From: Actinomycetes bacterium
GTDB lineage: Bacteria > Actinomycetota > Acidimicrobiia > Acidimicrobiales > Microtrichaceae
Direction: 5' to 3'
Assembly: GCA_023423475.1 (NCBI GenBank)
Contig: JAFAFN010000547.1
Coordinates: 1 to 8,319 of the forward strand
DNA length: 8,319 nucleotides
Both the position numbers and the translations under genes were made by a program. The notes beneath the pieces are model-generated. The model was not told the DNA's origin. It saw nothing but the letters and a program-made list of their open reading frames with translations, and did not search any database. Positions 1 to 5,827 of this stretch are shown one piece after another (the first letter of the stretch is position 1; each line of letters begins with the position of its first letter).

Positions 1-60
1 GTGCTGCCCTCCGGGGCCGCACGACGCCTGTCGGGGGCGCTGCGTCGCACGCTGCGCTGA
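1..60 (+). CDS. C-terminal tail of an upstream gene (partial)
   Basis: Frame 1 reads 19 sense codons from the window edge to a TGA at 58-60, giving a tail that ends SGALRRTLR. Sixteen of the 19 third positions are G or C, as in the coding genes of this window, and the tail is leucine/arginine-rich and could be an amphipathic helix. Nothing here identifies the product. The gene would be convergent with glpX. Other frames also stay open across this short stretch, so the call rests on codon composition and on the dyad symmetries that begin just after the TGA. Confidence 0.35.
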   Translation: MLPSGAARRLSGALRRTLR

Positions 61-68
61 GCGACGCG

Positions 69-80
69 ACCGACGTCGGT
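69..80. repeat. 12-bp perfect palindrome ACCGACGTCGGT
   Basis: Bases 69-80 read the same on both strands. The palindrome starts 8 bp after the TGA at 58-60. It also sits inside a looser dyad, GCGACC (66-71) with GGTCGC (83-88). It could be a protein-binding site or part of a transcript-end structure. No T-tract follows. Confidence 0.4.
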
Positions 81-94
81 ACGGTCGCAGAGAT

Positions 95-112
95 CCGGAC
101 GAATCGGTCCGG
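95..112. repeat. Inverted repeat CCGGAC / GTCCGG in convergent gap
   Basis: A perfect 6-bp stem (95-100 with 107-112) closes a 6-nt GAATCG loop. It lies midway between the + gene ending at 60 and glpX ending at 202, so it could act on either transcript. There is no U-tract on either strand, so a classical intrinsic terminator is not supported. Confidence 0.35.
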
Positions 113-126
113 GCGCACCGACGAAG

Positions 127-158
127 AGGTCCGCCGACACCGACGTGCCGACGGACCT
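127..158 (-). terminator. Possible glpX transcript-end hairpin
   Basis: AGGTCCG at 127-133 pairs with CGGACCT at 152-158. After one mismatch two more pairs form (135-136 with 149-150), leaving a 12-nt loop. On the minus strand it starts 43 nt after the glpX stop and is followed by CTTCGTCGG, which is only weakly U-rich. It is the strongest hairpin in the 61-201 gap and is placed where a terminator for glpX would sit. It could equally be a 3'-end-stabilising structure. Confidence 0.35.
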
Positions 159-201
159 GTTCGAGATGGCTGGTCGGGCCCGCGAGGACCCGGTGGGACG
201 A

Positions 202-1170
202 TCAGTCCTCGTACTTGTCCGGCAGGTGGTGCGCGTCGACGAAGCGGACCGTGCCCGAGCGGGAGCGCATGACCAGCGACTGGGTCGTGATGCCACGACG
301 GTCGTAGTGCACGCCCTTGAGCAGGTTGCCGTCGGTGATGCCGGTCGCGGCGAAGAAGCAGTTGTCGCTATCGACGAGGTCGTCGGTGGTCAGGACCCGG
401 TCGAGGTCGTAGCCGCCGCTGATCGCCTGGGTGCGCTCGTCGTCGTCTCGGGGCCACAGGCGCCCGAGCAGCTCGCCGCCCATGCACTTGAGCGCGGCCG
501 CCGCGATGACGCCCTCGGGGGTGCCGCCGATGCCGAAGAGGATGTCGACGCCGGACTCGGGGATCGCGGTGGCGATCGCCGCAGCGACGTCGCCGTCACC
601 GATCAGACGGATCCGGGCGCCGGCCTCTCGCACCTCGGCGACGAGGTCGTCGTGGCGTGGGCGGTCGAGGATGGTCGCGGTGACCTCACGCACGTCGATG
701 CCGCGAGCGGCGGCGACGGCCTTGAGGTTGTCGGCGACCGAGGCGTTGAGGTCGATCGAGCCGCGGGCCTCGGGCCCGACGGCGATCTTCTCCATGTACA
801 TGCACGGCCCCGGGTCGAACATCGTGCCCTTCTCGGACACGGCGATCACCGCGACGGCGCCGCCGCGGCCCTTCGAGGTGAGGGTGGTGCCGTCGATCGG
901 ATCGACCGCGATGTCCACCTGCGGGTCGGAGCCGTCGCCGACGACCTCGCCGTTGTAGAGCATCGGGGCCTCGTCCTTCTCGCCCTCGCCGATGATGACC
1001 GTGCCGGTCATCTGCACGGTGCCGAGGATGAGTCGCATGGCGTCGACCGCGGCGCCGTCCGCGCCGTTCTTGTCGCCCCGCCCGACCCACTTCGACCCAG
1101 CGATCGCTGCGGCTTCGGTGGTGCGGACGAGTTCCATGGCCAGGTTGCGGTCAGGTGCCTGCTTCGTCAT
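202..1170 (-). CDS. glpX: Class II fructose-1,6-bisphosphatase (GlpX)
   Basis: GlpX hydrolyses fructose 1,6-bisphosphate to fructose 6-phosphate in the cytosol, the committed step of gluconeogenesis; in actinobacteria it is usually the main FBPase. The 322 residues match the family length of about 320-340. Visible motifs are RGDKNGAD (residues 31-38, with the family metal-ligand Asp33), [12 protein letters not shown] (60-71, Glu62), VDPIDGTT (89-96, the DPxDGT metal/phosphate signature of the inositol-phosphatase/FBPase fold), GDGDVAAAI (191-199) and [17 protein letters not shown] (213-229, Glu219). All key residues are present and nothing looks truncated. The ATG at 1170 gives the normal N-terminus [28 protein letters not shown] box lies exactly 6 nt upstream and there is no Shine-Dalgarno, which suggests a leaderless transcript. 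It is divergent from the gene at 1227 (56-bp gap) and convergent with the gene ending at 60. Confidence 0.97.
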   Translation of the reverse strand: MTKQAPDRNLAMELVRTTEAAAIAGSKWVGRGDKNGADGAAVDAMRLILGTVQMTGTVIIGEGEKDEAPMLYNGEVVGDGSDPQVDIAVDPIDGTTLTSKGRGGAVAVIAVSEKGTMFDPGPCMYMEKIAVGPEARGSIDLNASVADNLKAVAAARGIDVREVTATILDRPRHDDLVAEVREAGARIRLIGDGDVAAAIATAIPESGVDILFGIGGTPEGVIAAAALKCMGGELLGRLWPRDDDERTQAISGGYDLDRVLTTDDLVDSDNCFFAATGITDGNLLKGVHYDRRGITTQSLVMRSRSGTVRFVDAHHLPDKYED

Positions 1171-1176
1171 GACGAC

Positions 1177-1182
1177 AAGTTA
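1177..1182 (-). promoter_or_regulatory. Predicted -10 box TAACTT for leaderless glpX
   Basis: On the minus strand TAACTT (fits TANNNT) is followed by 6 nt (GTCGTC) and then the glpX ATG, the spacing expected if transcription starts at the A of the start codon. A possible -35, TTGGGG, lies at 1202-1207 with a long 19-bp spacer, so the -35 is uncertain. No purine-rich ribosome-binding site lies between the box and the ATG. Confidence 0.5.
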
Positions 1183-1214
1183 CCGACGGGCACCGTGGCG
1201 TCCCCAACTCGTGG

Positions 1215-1220
1215 CACCAT
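1215..1220 (+). promoter_or_regulatory. Possible -10 box CACCAT before the GTG start at 1227
   Basis: CACCAT, 6 nt (GACCGG), then GTG. The box keeps the A at position 2 and T at position 6 that dominate bacterial -10 elements, and its spacing equals that of glpX and of the gene at 4255. No Shine-Dalgarno is present. The ATG inside this stretch (1219) reads straight into TGA and cannot be a start. No clear -35 is visible. Confidence 0.3.
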
Positions 1221-1226
1221 GACCGG

Positions 1227-2072
1227 GTGACCGACACCGATCGCCCCGATGAGACCGACACCGCCGAGGAGCCGAGCGCGACCGACGTCGAGGCACGTCT
1301 CGACCGGACCCTGGCCGCCGACGACGTGGATGTGGACGTGGTCGGTGACACCGACATCGAGATCGAGGACGGCCAGCTGGCCTACGAGTGCAACGCCTGG
1401 GCGGCGGAGTCCCGCGACCTGCTCGACAGCCTGCTGACGACCAAGGAGATCCCCCACGCGTGGCAGGGCACCACGGTGACCGTCCGTGAGGAGGACGAGG
1501 AGATCGTCGACGAGCTGATCGACGAGGTGCTCGCCTCTGCCGCACCGTCGCTCGACCCCGATGCCGCCAAGGTCGTCTACGCGGTGGGCGCGTGGCCGGT
1601 CGCGCTGCAGACCGAGCTGATCGACGCCCTCGCGGTCGACGACCTGCCCTACGAGTGGGACGAGAACGGCGACCTGGTCGTGCTCGAGTCCGACGAAGAG
1701 GCCGTCTCGCATGTCATCGACGGACTGCCGGACCCCGACGAGGGCACCGTGTCGAGCGACGACGGCGTCGCGCTGCACGAGCTGTTCGACACGGTCTTCA
1801 TGGCATCGGACCGTCTGGCGAAGCACCCGACCGACGCGGGTTCCACCCTGCAGATCGTCGACGCCGCCGATCTGCTCGGCCAGGTCGCCCTGCCGTTCGG
1901 CTTCGAGCCGGCACAGTGGCGCACCCTGGTCGCATCGGTCGTCGCGCTGCGAGAGGCGATCGATCCGACACCGGCGGACGAGCCGACCGACGACGAGCCC
2001 GCACCTGGCAGCGACGCCGAGATCGCCGCGCTCGCGGCGACGGCCCGCGACGCGATCCGCCAGTACATCTGA
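1227..2072 (+). CDS. Acidic protein of unknown function with a duplicated domain
   Basis: The product has 281 residues, is very rich in Asp/Glu, and has no signal peptide or membrane segment, so it is probably cytosolic. An acidic, probably disordered N-terminus (1-48) is followed by two copies of one domain. Copy A (about 51-101) has Tyr53, Trp58, IPHAW (75-79), DEEIV (90-94) and LIDEV. Copy B (about 117-167) has Tyr118, Trp123, LPYEW (140-144), DEEAV (156-160) and VIDGL. The copies align at a 65-residue offset with one inserted residue in B. A helical region follows (about 180-246), then a short acidic linker and a final helix. The repeat looks like a small alpha/beta module resembling DUF2007-type putative signal-transducing domains, and I recall similar repeats in Acidimicrobiia proteins; the family link is tentative. 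The GTG start is chosen because it begins the open frame just after glpX's divergent promoter region. The last codons lie inside a 17-bp tandem repeat. Confidence 0.85.
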   Translation: MTDTDRPDETDTAEEPSATDVEARLDRTLAADDVDVDVVGDTDIEIEDGQLAYECNAWAAESRDLLDSLLTTKEIPHAWQGTTVTVREEDEEIVDELIDEVLASAAPSLDPDAAKVVYAVGAWPVALQTELIDALAVDDLPYEWDENGDLVVLESDEEAVSHVIDGLPDPDEGTVSSDDGVALHELFDTVFMASDRLAKHPTDAGSTLQIVDAADLLGQVALPFGFEPAQWRTLVASVVALREAIDPTPADEPTDDEPAPGSDAEIAALAATARDAIRQYI

Positions 2073-2128
2073 CCGGACAGTGCTTCTGACCGGCCGGTAC
2101 TCTTGAACGGCCAGTGCATCCGACCGGG
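2061..2128. repeat. 17-bp tandem repeat, four units, spanning the stop codon
   Basis: Four contiguous 17-nt units lie at 2061, 2078, 2095 and 2112, approximate consensus CAGTRCWTCTGACCGGC. Unit 1 encodes the last residues QYI and the TGA of the upstream gene. Units 1, 2 and 4 match one another at 14 of 17 positions; unit 3 is more diverged (12 of 17 to unit 2). The TGA recurs at 2070, 2087 and 2104. Because the period is not a multiple of three, these fall in all three + frames; unit 4 has CGA instead. The unit 2/3 junction makes the palindrome ACCGGCCGGT (2089-2098). The array occupies most of the 73-bp gap to the convergent gene ending at 2146. Confidence 0.85.
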
Positions 2129-2145
2129 CCGCCGCGCCCGAGGGG

Positions 2146-3171
2146 TCAGCGGGTGGTCACCAGGTCGTGCACGAGGCCGAGCTTCGCGACGACCTCGGGC
2201 GCGAGCACGAAGGGGTACAGGTCGTCGTTGCCGAGGCTGCGGCTCATCGCGTTCAGCGCGTAGCTGAGCGCCAGCCAGTCGGCGACGAGGTCGTCGATGG
2301 GCTGCGCGTCGTCGGGCTCGACGGGCACGACCTCGAGCTCGCCCTCGACGTCACCGACCTCTGCGGCCGGGCCGTGCACCTCGATGCCGAACGCCGCCGC
2401 GGTCTGCAGCGCGTCCCGCAGGTGCAGGTAGTGGGCGAAGGTCTCGGCCCAGTCCTCCCACGGATGCATCGTGGCGTACTGGCTGACGTGGTGGTCGGCC
2501 CAGTCCACTGGTGGACCCGAGCCGTAGTGGCGTTCGAGCGCCTCGCCGTAGTCGAGTCGGTCGTCGCCGAACAGGGAGCGCACCTCGTCGACCCGGTCGT
2601 CGGTGACGAGCACGTCCCAGTAGTAGTGCCCGATCTCGTGGCGCAGGTGGCCGAGCACGGTGCGGTAGGCCTCGCCCATCTGCTGGCGGACCTGTTCGCG
2701 GTGGGCGTCGTCGGACTCCGCGAGATCGAGGGTGATCACCCCGTCCGCGTGCCCGGTCATCACCTGGTCGAACCGGCTCGAGAGCAGGTCGAAGGCGATG
2801 CCCGAGGCAGCCTCGTCGTCGTAGGGCGCCACCGGGAGGCCAAGGTCGAGCAGCTGGTAGACGAGGCGCCGCTTCTGTCGCTCCGCGGTCGCGAACGCCT
2901 CGAGGGCGTCAGGATCGTCGTCGTCCGGTCGGGTCCTGGTCAGCTGGCACGAGACACACAGGCCGTCGTCGGTCGCCGCACCGTCCACGCCGGTCGGCAC
3001 GAGCCAGTTGCAGGCGGCGACCAGCTGGTTCGCGCAGCGGACGAGCTCGTCGGAGGGCTCCACGAGCGCGAGGGATGCGGGGTCGAGTCCGATCTGGGTC
3101 TCGCAACGGAGGCAGATGCTGTTGTCGAAGAACACCAGCTGCGCGCACGACGGGCAGGCGAACGACCTCAT
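2146..3171 (-). CDS. Zinc-ribbon putative zinc-binding metallopeptidase (HEIGH type)
   Basis: The protein has 341 residues and no signal peptide, so it is probably cytosolic. The N-terminus carries a zinc-ribbon-like set of cysteines, CPSC (6-9) and CLRC (20-23), then Cys46, Cys54 and a third pair, CVSC (72-75). The central catalytic signature is LRHEIGHYYW (176-185), an HExxH zinc-binding helix (His178, Glu179, His182). Downstream, HPWEDWAETFAHYLH (236-250) supplies acidic and histidine residues suitable as a third zinc ligand. This architecture matches the bacterial family annotated as putative zinc-binding metallopeptidase (formerly DUF2248), whose substrate is not established to my knowledge. 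The ATG overlaps the TGA of the upstream GST-like gene by 4 nt, so translation is probably coupled and no separate promoter is needed. It converges with the repeat-domain gene, across a 17-bp repeat array. Confidence 0.88.
   Translation of the reverse strand: MRSFACPSCAQLVFFDNSICLRCETQIGLDPASLALVEPSDELVRCANQLVAACNWLVPTGVDGAATDDGLCVSCQLTRTRPDDDDPDALEAFATAERQKRRLVYQLLDLGLPVAPYDDEAASGIAFDLLSSRFDQVMTGHADGVITLDLAESDDAHREQVRQQMGEAYRTVLGHLRHEIGHYYWDVLVTDDRVDEVRSLFGDDRLDYGEALERHYGSGPPVDWADHHVSQYATMHPWEDWAETFAHYLHLRDALQTAAAFGIEVHGPAAEVGDVEGELEVVPVEPDDAQPIDDLVADWLALSYALNAMSRSLGNDDLYPFVLAPEVVAKLGLVHDLVTTR
3168..3171 (-). other. ATGA stop/start overlap between GST-like and peptidase genes
   Basis: On the minus strand, the ATG of the peptidase gene (3171-3169) shares two bases with the TGA of the GST-like gene (3170-3168). 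This is the classic translational-coupling junction and shows that the two genes form one transcriptional unit. Confidence 0.9.
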
Positions 3172-4193
3172 CGAGCGGCCCCTGCGCCGACCACCTCTGA
3201 CGGCGGCACGGGACCGGGCGGTGTGCCGTCGCCGAAGGGGCGCCCGCCGAGGGACTCGCGTCCGTGAGCGGTGAGCCAGTTGCCGAGCTCCGGGCCACGC
3301 GGCACGACCCGGGTCGGATTGATGTCGGTGTGCACGTAGTAGTAGTGCCGCTTGATCTGGTCGAAGTCGACGGTGTCGCCGAAGCCCGGTGTCTGGAAGA
3401 GGTCCCGCGCATAGGCCCACAGCACGGGCATCTCGGTGAGCTTCTGGCGGTTGCACTTGAAGTGGCCGTGGTAGACGGGATCGAAGCGCACGAGCGTCGT
3501 GAAGAGCCGCACGTCGGCTTCGGTGATGGTGTCGCCGACGAGGTAGCGCTGGCCGGCGAGCCGCTCGGTGAGCCAGTCGAGGCGGGCGAAGAGCCGGTCG
3601 TACGCGGCCTCGTAGGCGTCCTGGTCGCCGGCGAACCCGCAGCGGTAGACGCCGTTGTTGACGTCGCGGAAGACCAGGTCGGCGACCTCGTCGATCTCGG
3701 CACGCAGGTGCTCCGGGTAGAGCTTCGGTGCGCCCTCCCGGTGGTACTGCTCCCACTCGGTGGAGAAGTCGAGAGTGATCTGGGGGTAGTCGTTCGTCAC
3801 GACCTCGCCGCTGGGCACGTCGACGACAGCGGGCACGGTGATGCCTCGTTCGTAGTCGGGGAAGCGGGCGAAGTAGGCCTGCTGCAGGCGCTCGATGCCG
3901 AGCACCGGATCGACACCGCCCGGGTCGAGGTCGAAGGTCCAGCTGCGTCGGTCGTGGGTCGGTCCCGTCAGGCCCATCGACAGCACGGGTTCGAGTCCGA
4001 GCAGTCGCCGCACGATGATCGTCCGGTTCGCCCACGGGCACGCCCTGGCGGCGACCAGTCGATAGCGCCCTGGCTCGACGGGGTAGCCGTCACGACCGTC
4101 GGCGGTGATCCTCGTGGTGATGTAGTTGGTGTCGCGCCGGAACTCGCCGGGCTCCACGTAGCTGCCGTCGGCCTCGGTCGTCGCGTCGTTCAT
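3168..4193 (-). CDS. Glutathionyl-hydroquinone reductase-like GST-fold protein (ECM4/YqjG family)
   Basis: Family members reduce glutathionyl-hydroquinones (the Xi class of GSTs) using an N-terminal thioredoxin-like domain with a catalytic Cys and a C-terminal all-helical domain. Here the 341 residues begin with the family-type GEFRRDTNYITTRIT (16-30), then the catalytic-site motif ACPWANR (51-57, Cys52), ITVPAVVD (118-125, cis-Pro region), and the helical domain with GVYRCGFAGDQ (181-191), RYLVGDTITEADVRLF (216-231), and YHGHFKCN (241-248). The segment normally read NESSEII in glutathione-using members is instead TNDYPQIT (133-140). Actinobacteria generally make mycothiol rather than glutathione, so the thiol cofactor may differ (inference). 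The ATG at 4193 sits just before the conserved N-terminus; longer readings would run into the divergent gene. No ribosome-binding site is visible; a weak AAGACT box lies 7 nt upstream. It is first in an operon with the peptidase. Confidence 0.9.
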   Translation of the reverse strand: MNDATTEADGSYVEPGEFRRDTNYITTRITADGRDGYPVEPGRYRLVAARACPWANRTIIVRRLLGLEPVLSMGLTGPTHDRRSWTFDLDPGGVDPVLGIERLQQAYFARFPDYERGITVPAVVDVPSGEVVTNDYPQITLDFSTEWEQYHREGAPKLYPEHLRAEIDEVADLVFRDVNNGVYRCGFAGDQDAYEAAYDRLFARLDWLTERLAGQRYLVGDTITEADVRLFTTLVRFDPVYHGHFKCNRQKLTEMPVLWAYARDLFQTPGFGDTVDFDQIKRHYYYVHTDINPTRVVPRGPELGNWLTAHGRESLGGRPFGDGTPPGPVPPSEVVGAGAAR

Positions 4194-4242
4194 CCCAGGG
4201 AGTCTTCTACGGGTCGGCCACGGTTGGCGGTCACCGCGGTGG

Positions 4243-4248
4243 CACACT
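4243..4248 (+). promoter_or_regulatory. Possible -10 box CACACT before the start at 4255
   Basis: CACACT, 6 nt (GGACCG), then ATG. There is no Shine-Dalgarno in the 61-bp divergent gap. The box, spacing and local context closely resemble the upstream of the gene at 1227 (TGGCACCAT versus TGGCACACT, then a GACCGG-like spacer). A convincing -35 is not seen. Confidence 0.35.
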
Positions 4249-4254
4249 GGACCG

Positions 4255-4683
4255 ATGGCACGACACCTCACTCCGCCCGAGGCGCTCGACTGGGTGTTCG
4301 AGCGGCCACGGACCGCCAAGCTCGCCACGACCTCCGCCACGGGCTTCCCTCACGTCGCCCCGGTCTGGGTGGCACGTGACGGCGACTCGATCGTGTTCAA
4401 CACCGGCGCGGCGACGGCGAAGGGCGAGGCCCTGCTGCGCGACCCGCGCGTCGCGCTGTGCTTCGACGACGAGACCCCGCCGTTCGGCTTCGTGCTGGTG
4501 CGCGGGAAGGTCGAGATCCGCGACGATGCCGACGCTCTGTTGCACTGGGCGACGACGATCGCTGGTCGCTACATGGGCGACGAGCTCGCCGAGTCGTACG
4601 GCCGCCGCAACGCGGTGCCGGGCGAGCTGCTCGTCGTGGTGCACCCGACGAAGATCACGGGATCGCTGGGCGTGTCCGACTGA
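4255..4683 (+). CDS. PPOX-class split-barrel flavin/F420-dependent oxidoreductase
   Basis: This is a 142-residue single-domain protein of the pyridoxamine-5'-phosphate-oxidase-like split beta-barrel, the size of small F420-dependent members such as Rv1155 (about 147 residues). Family features are the helix TPPEALDWVFERPRTAKLAT (6-25), the strand pair GFPHVAPVWVARDGDSIVFN (30-49), KGEALLRDPRVALCFD (57-72) and GFVLVRGKVEIRDDADALLH (78-97), followed by a helix with IAGRYMGD (102-109) and a C-terminal strand VPGELLVVVHPTKITG. It probably reduces or oxidises an unknown substrate with F420 (or binds FMN) in the cytosol. Cofactor choice cannot be settled from sequence by eye. The start at 4255 precedes the conserved first helix. 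It is divergent from the GST-like gene (61-bp gap) and lies 79 bp upstream of the dehydratase gene, which has its own promoter candidate. Confidence 0.9.
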   Translation: MARHLTPPEALDWVFERPRTAKLATTSATGFPHVAPVWVARDGDSIVFNTGAATAKGEALLRDPRVALCFDDETPPFGFVLVRGKVEIRDDADALLHWATTIAGRYMGDELAESYGRRNAVPGELLVVVHPTKITGSLGVSD

Positions 4684-4690
4684 CCGGACG

Positions 4691-4719
4691 TTCCGACTCC
4701 TGAGGTTGGCCGGTATCCT
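4691..4719 (+). promoter_or_regulatory. Predicted promoter for the LegB-like gene
   Basis: A -35-like TTCCGA (4691-4696) and a -10 TATCCT (4714-4719, fits TANNNT) are separated by 17 bp. Transcription would start near 4726 and give a leader of roughly 37 nt that carries a Shine-Dalgarno. An inverted repeat, CTGAGG (4700-4705) and CCTCAG (4720-4725), brackets the -10 and could be an operator. Confidence 0.45.
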
Positions 4720-4745
4720 CCTCAGCGGCCGGAGACGCCGGCGGC

Positions 4746-4752
4746 GGAGGGG
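4746..4752 (+). promoter_or_regulatory. Ribosome-binding site GGAGGGG
   Basis: This is a strong Shine-Dalgarno-like purine run ending 10 nt before the ATG at 4763. It decides the start, because the same frame is open for another 129 codons upstream across the PPOX gene. It is the clearest ribosome-binding site in the window; most other starts lack one. Confidence 0.6.
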
Positions 4753-4762
4753 TGCACCCACG

Positions 4763-5755
4763 ATGGGAACTTGGTCAGGGCGACAGGTCACGGTGACGGG
4801 CGGGGAGGGCTTCATCGGGAGCCACCTCGTCGAGCGGCTGGTCCGCGAGGGGGCCGACGTGACGGCGCTCGTCTACTACAACTCCTTCGGCCGCTGGGGC
4901 TGGATCGACTCCCTCGAGCCGGAGATCCGCGACGCGGTCGAGGTGCTGCCCGGTGACGTGCGCGACGCCCGTCGGGTCGACGAGGCCGTCGAGGGCGCCC
5001 ACACGGTGTTCCACCTCGCGGCGCTGATCGGGATCCCGTACAGCTACCACGCGGCCGAGAGCTACGTGCAGACCAACGTGACCGGCACGTTCCACGTCGC
5101 CGAGTCCTGCCGTGCGCACGGCGCCCGCATGGTCCACACCTCGACGTCCGAGGTCTACGGCACCGCGATCACCGTGCCCATCTCCGAGGAGCATCCGCTC
5201 CAGCCGCAGTCGCCGTACTCGGCATCCAAGATCGGCGCCGACATGATGGCGCTGAGCTACTGGCACGCACACGAGGTCCCCGTCGCCGTCGTGCGCCCGT
5301 TCAACACCTACGGCCCGCGGCAGTCGACCCGGGCGGTCATCCCGACGATCCTCGCCCAGCTCCAGGCCGGGGCGACCCAGATCAAGCTCGGTGCGGTCTC
5401 TCCCAAGCGGGACTTCAACTACGTCACCGACACCGTGGCGGGCTTCCTCGCGCTCGGCGACTGCGACGAGGCGCTCGGCCGGGCGACGAACGTCGGCTCC
5501 GGTCGTGAGATCTCGATCGGTGAGCTCGTCGAGCTGCTCTGCGAGATCACGGGCCGCGACGCAGAGATCGTCACCGACGAGGCCCGGATCCGTCCGGAGG
5601 GCTCCGAGGTCGACCGTCTGCTCTGCGACTACTCGGTCGCCACGCGCATCGCCGGGTGGCGGCCCGAGGTCAGCCTCGAGGATGGCCTGACCCTGACCTC
5701 GGACTGGGTGCGCTCGCACCTCGCCGAGCTCGAGACCAGCGCCTACCAGATCTGA
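4763..5755 (+). CDS. legB: LegB-like NAD-dependent sugar-nucleotide 4,6-dehydratase
   Basis: This extended SDR enzyme has 330 residues. The Rossmann signature VTGGEGFIGSHLVE is at 11-24. YYNSFGRWGWIDSL (38-51) is the distinctive segment of LegB-type dehydratases, which form 4-keto-6-deoxy-GlcNAc nucleotides in the legionaminic acid pathway. Further features are GDVRD (64-68), FHLAALIGIPYSY (83-95), the catalytic region TSTSEVYG (126-133: Thr128, Ser129, Glu130), YSASK (152-156: Tyr152, Lys156), RPFNTYGPRQS (178-188), KRDFNYVTDTVAGF (215-228) and NVGSGREISIG (243-253). The C-terminus ends YQI, inside an 18-bp tandem repeat. The ATG is chosen from the Shine-Dalgarno 10 nt upstream and the short lead into the Rossmann strand. 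No LegC aminotransferase or sialic-acid-type synthase gene lies in the window, so the final sugar could be something other than legionaminate. A nucleotidyltransferase, a reductase and a glycosyltransferase lie immediately beyond on the opposite strand. Confidence 0.9.
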   Translation: MGTWSGRQVTVTGGEGFIGSHLVERLVREGADVTALVYYNSFGRWGWIDSLEPEIRDAVEVLPGDVRDARRVDEAVEGAHTVFHLAALIGIPYSYHAAESYVQTNVTGTFHVAESCRAHGARMVHTSTSEVYGTAITVPISEEHPLQPQSPYSASKIGADMMALSYWHAHEVPVAVVRPFNTYGPRQSTRAVIPTILAQLQAGATQIKLGAVSPKRDFNYVTDTVAGFLALGDCDEALGRATNVGSGREISIGELVELLCEITGRDAEIVTDEARIRPEGSEVDRLLCDYSVATRIAGWRPEVSLEDGLTLTSDWVRSHLAELETSAYQI

Positions 5756-5826
5756 CGAGTCGATCAGATCTGACGAGCGGGTCAGATCTGACGAGCGGGT
5801 CAGATCTGACGGGTCGGCCAGACCTG
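5747..5826. repeat. 18-bp palindromic tandem repeat (CAGATCTG) between convergent genes
   Basis: The 8-bp perfect palindrome CAGATCTG occurs at 5747, 5765, 5783 and 5801, with a one-base variant CAGACCTG at 5819, all at exactly 18-bp spacing. Units 2 and 3 are identical (CAGATCTGACGAGCGGGT); units 1 and 4 match them at 15 and 14 of 18 positions. Unit 1 contains the last codons and TGA of the LegB-like gene. TGA recurs in the same frame at 5771, 5789, 5807 and 5825. A further variant, CAGATCCG, at 5829 lies in the end of the convergent glycosyltransferase gene. Because each core is self-complementary, any two units can form an 8-bp stem with a 10-nt loop on either strand. The array therefore could act as a bidirectional transcript-end structure or as an array of sites for a dimeric protein. 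Confidence 0.9.
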
Positions 5827-5827
5827 A

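Noticed and set aside
1..201. Minus-strand gene downstream of glpX reaching the left edge
   Set aside because: A GTG-initiated frame stays open, but its translation is Arg/Ser/Pro-rich without motif and it runs through all three dyad structures.
145..1230. Long + strand open frame (361 aa) opposite glpX
   Set aside because: It is antisense to a gene with full GlpX motifs. Its protein is low-complexity and rich in Arg/Gly/Asp/Val, as expected from the complement of GC-rich codons.
3172..4041. In-frame N-terminal extension of the peptidase (a 631-residue reading)
   Set aside because: The extra part is Arg/Pro-rich out-of-frame translation of the GST-like gene; the protein proper starts at MRSFACPSC with the zinc ribbon.
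2167..4379. Long + strand open frames opposite the peptidase and GST-like genes
   Set aside because: They mirror two well-recognised minus-strand proteins joined by an ATGA overlap; their translations show no domain motif.
4675..4698. Third stop-spanning tandem repeat after the PPOX gene (TCCGACT at 4675 and 4692, 17 bp apart)
   Set aside because: Only 7 nt match between the two positions and the flanks do not align. The shared CTGACCGGAC with 2069-2078 is noted, but two short matches in GC-rich DNA are not enough.
4376..4762. Upstream extension of the LegB-like frame through the PPOX gene
   Set aside because: The extension is Arg/Ser/Cys-rich shadow sequence. The GGAGGGG site and the Rossmann motif place the start at 4763.
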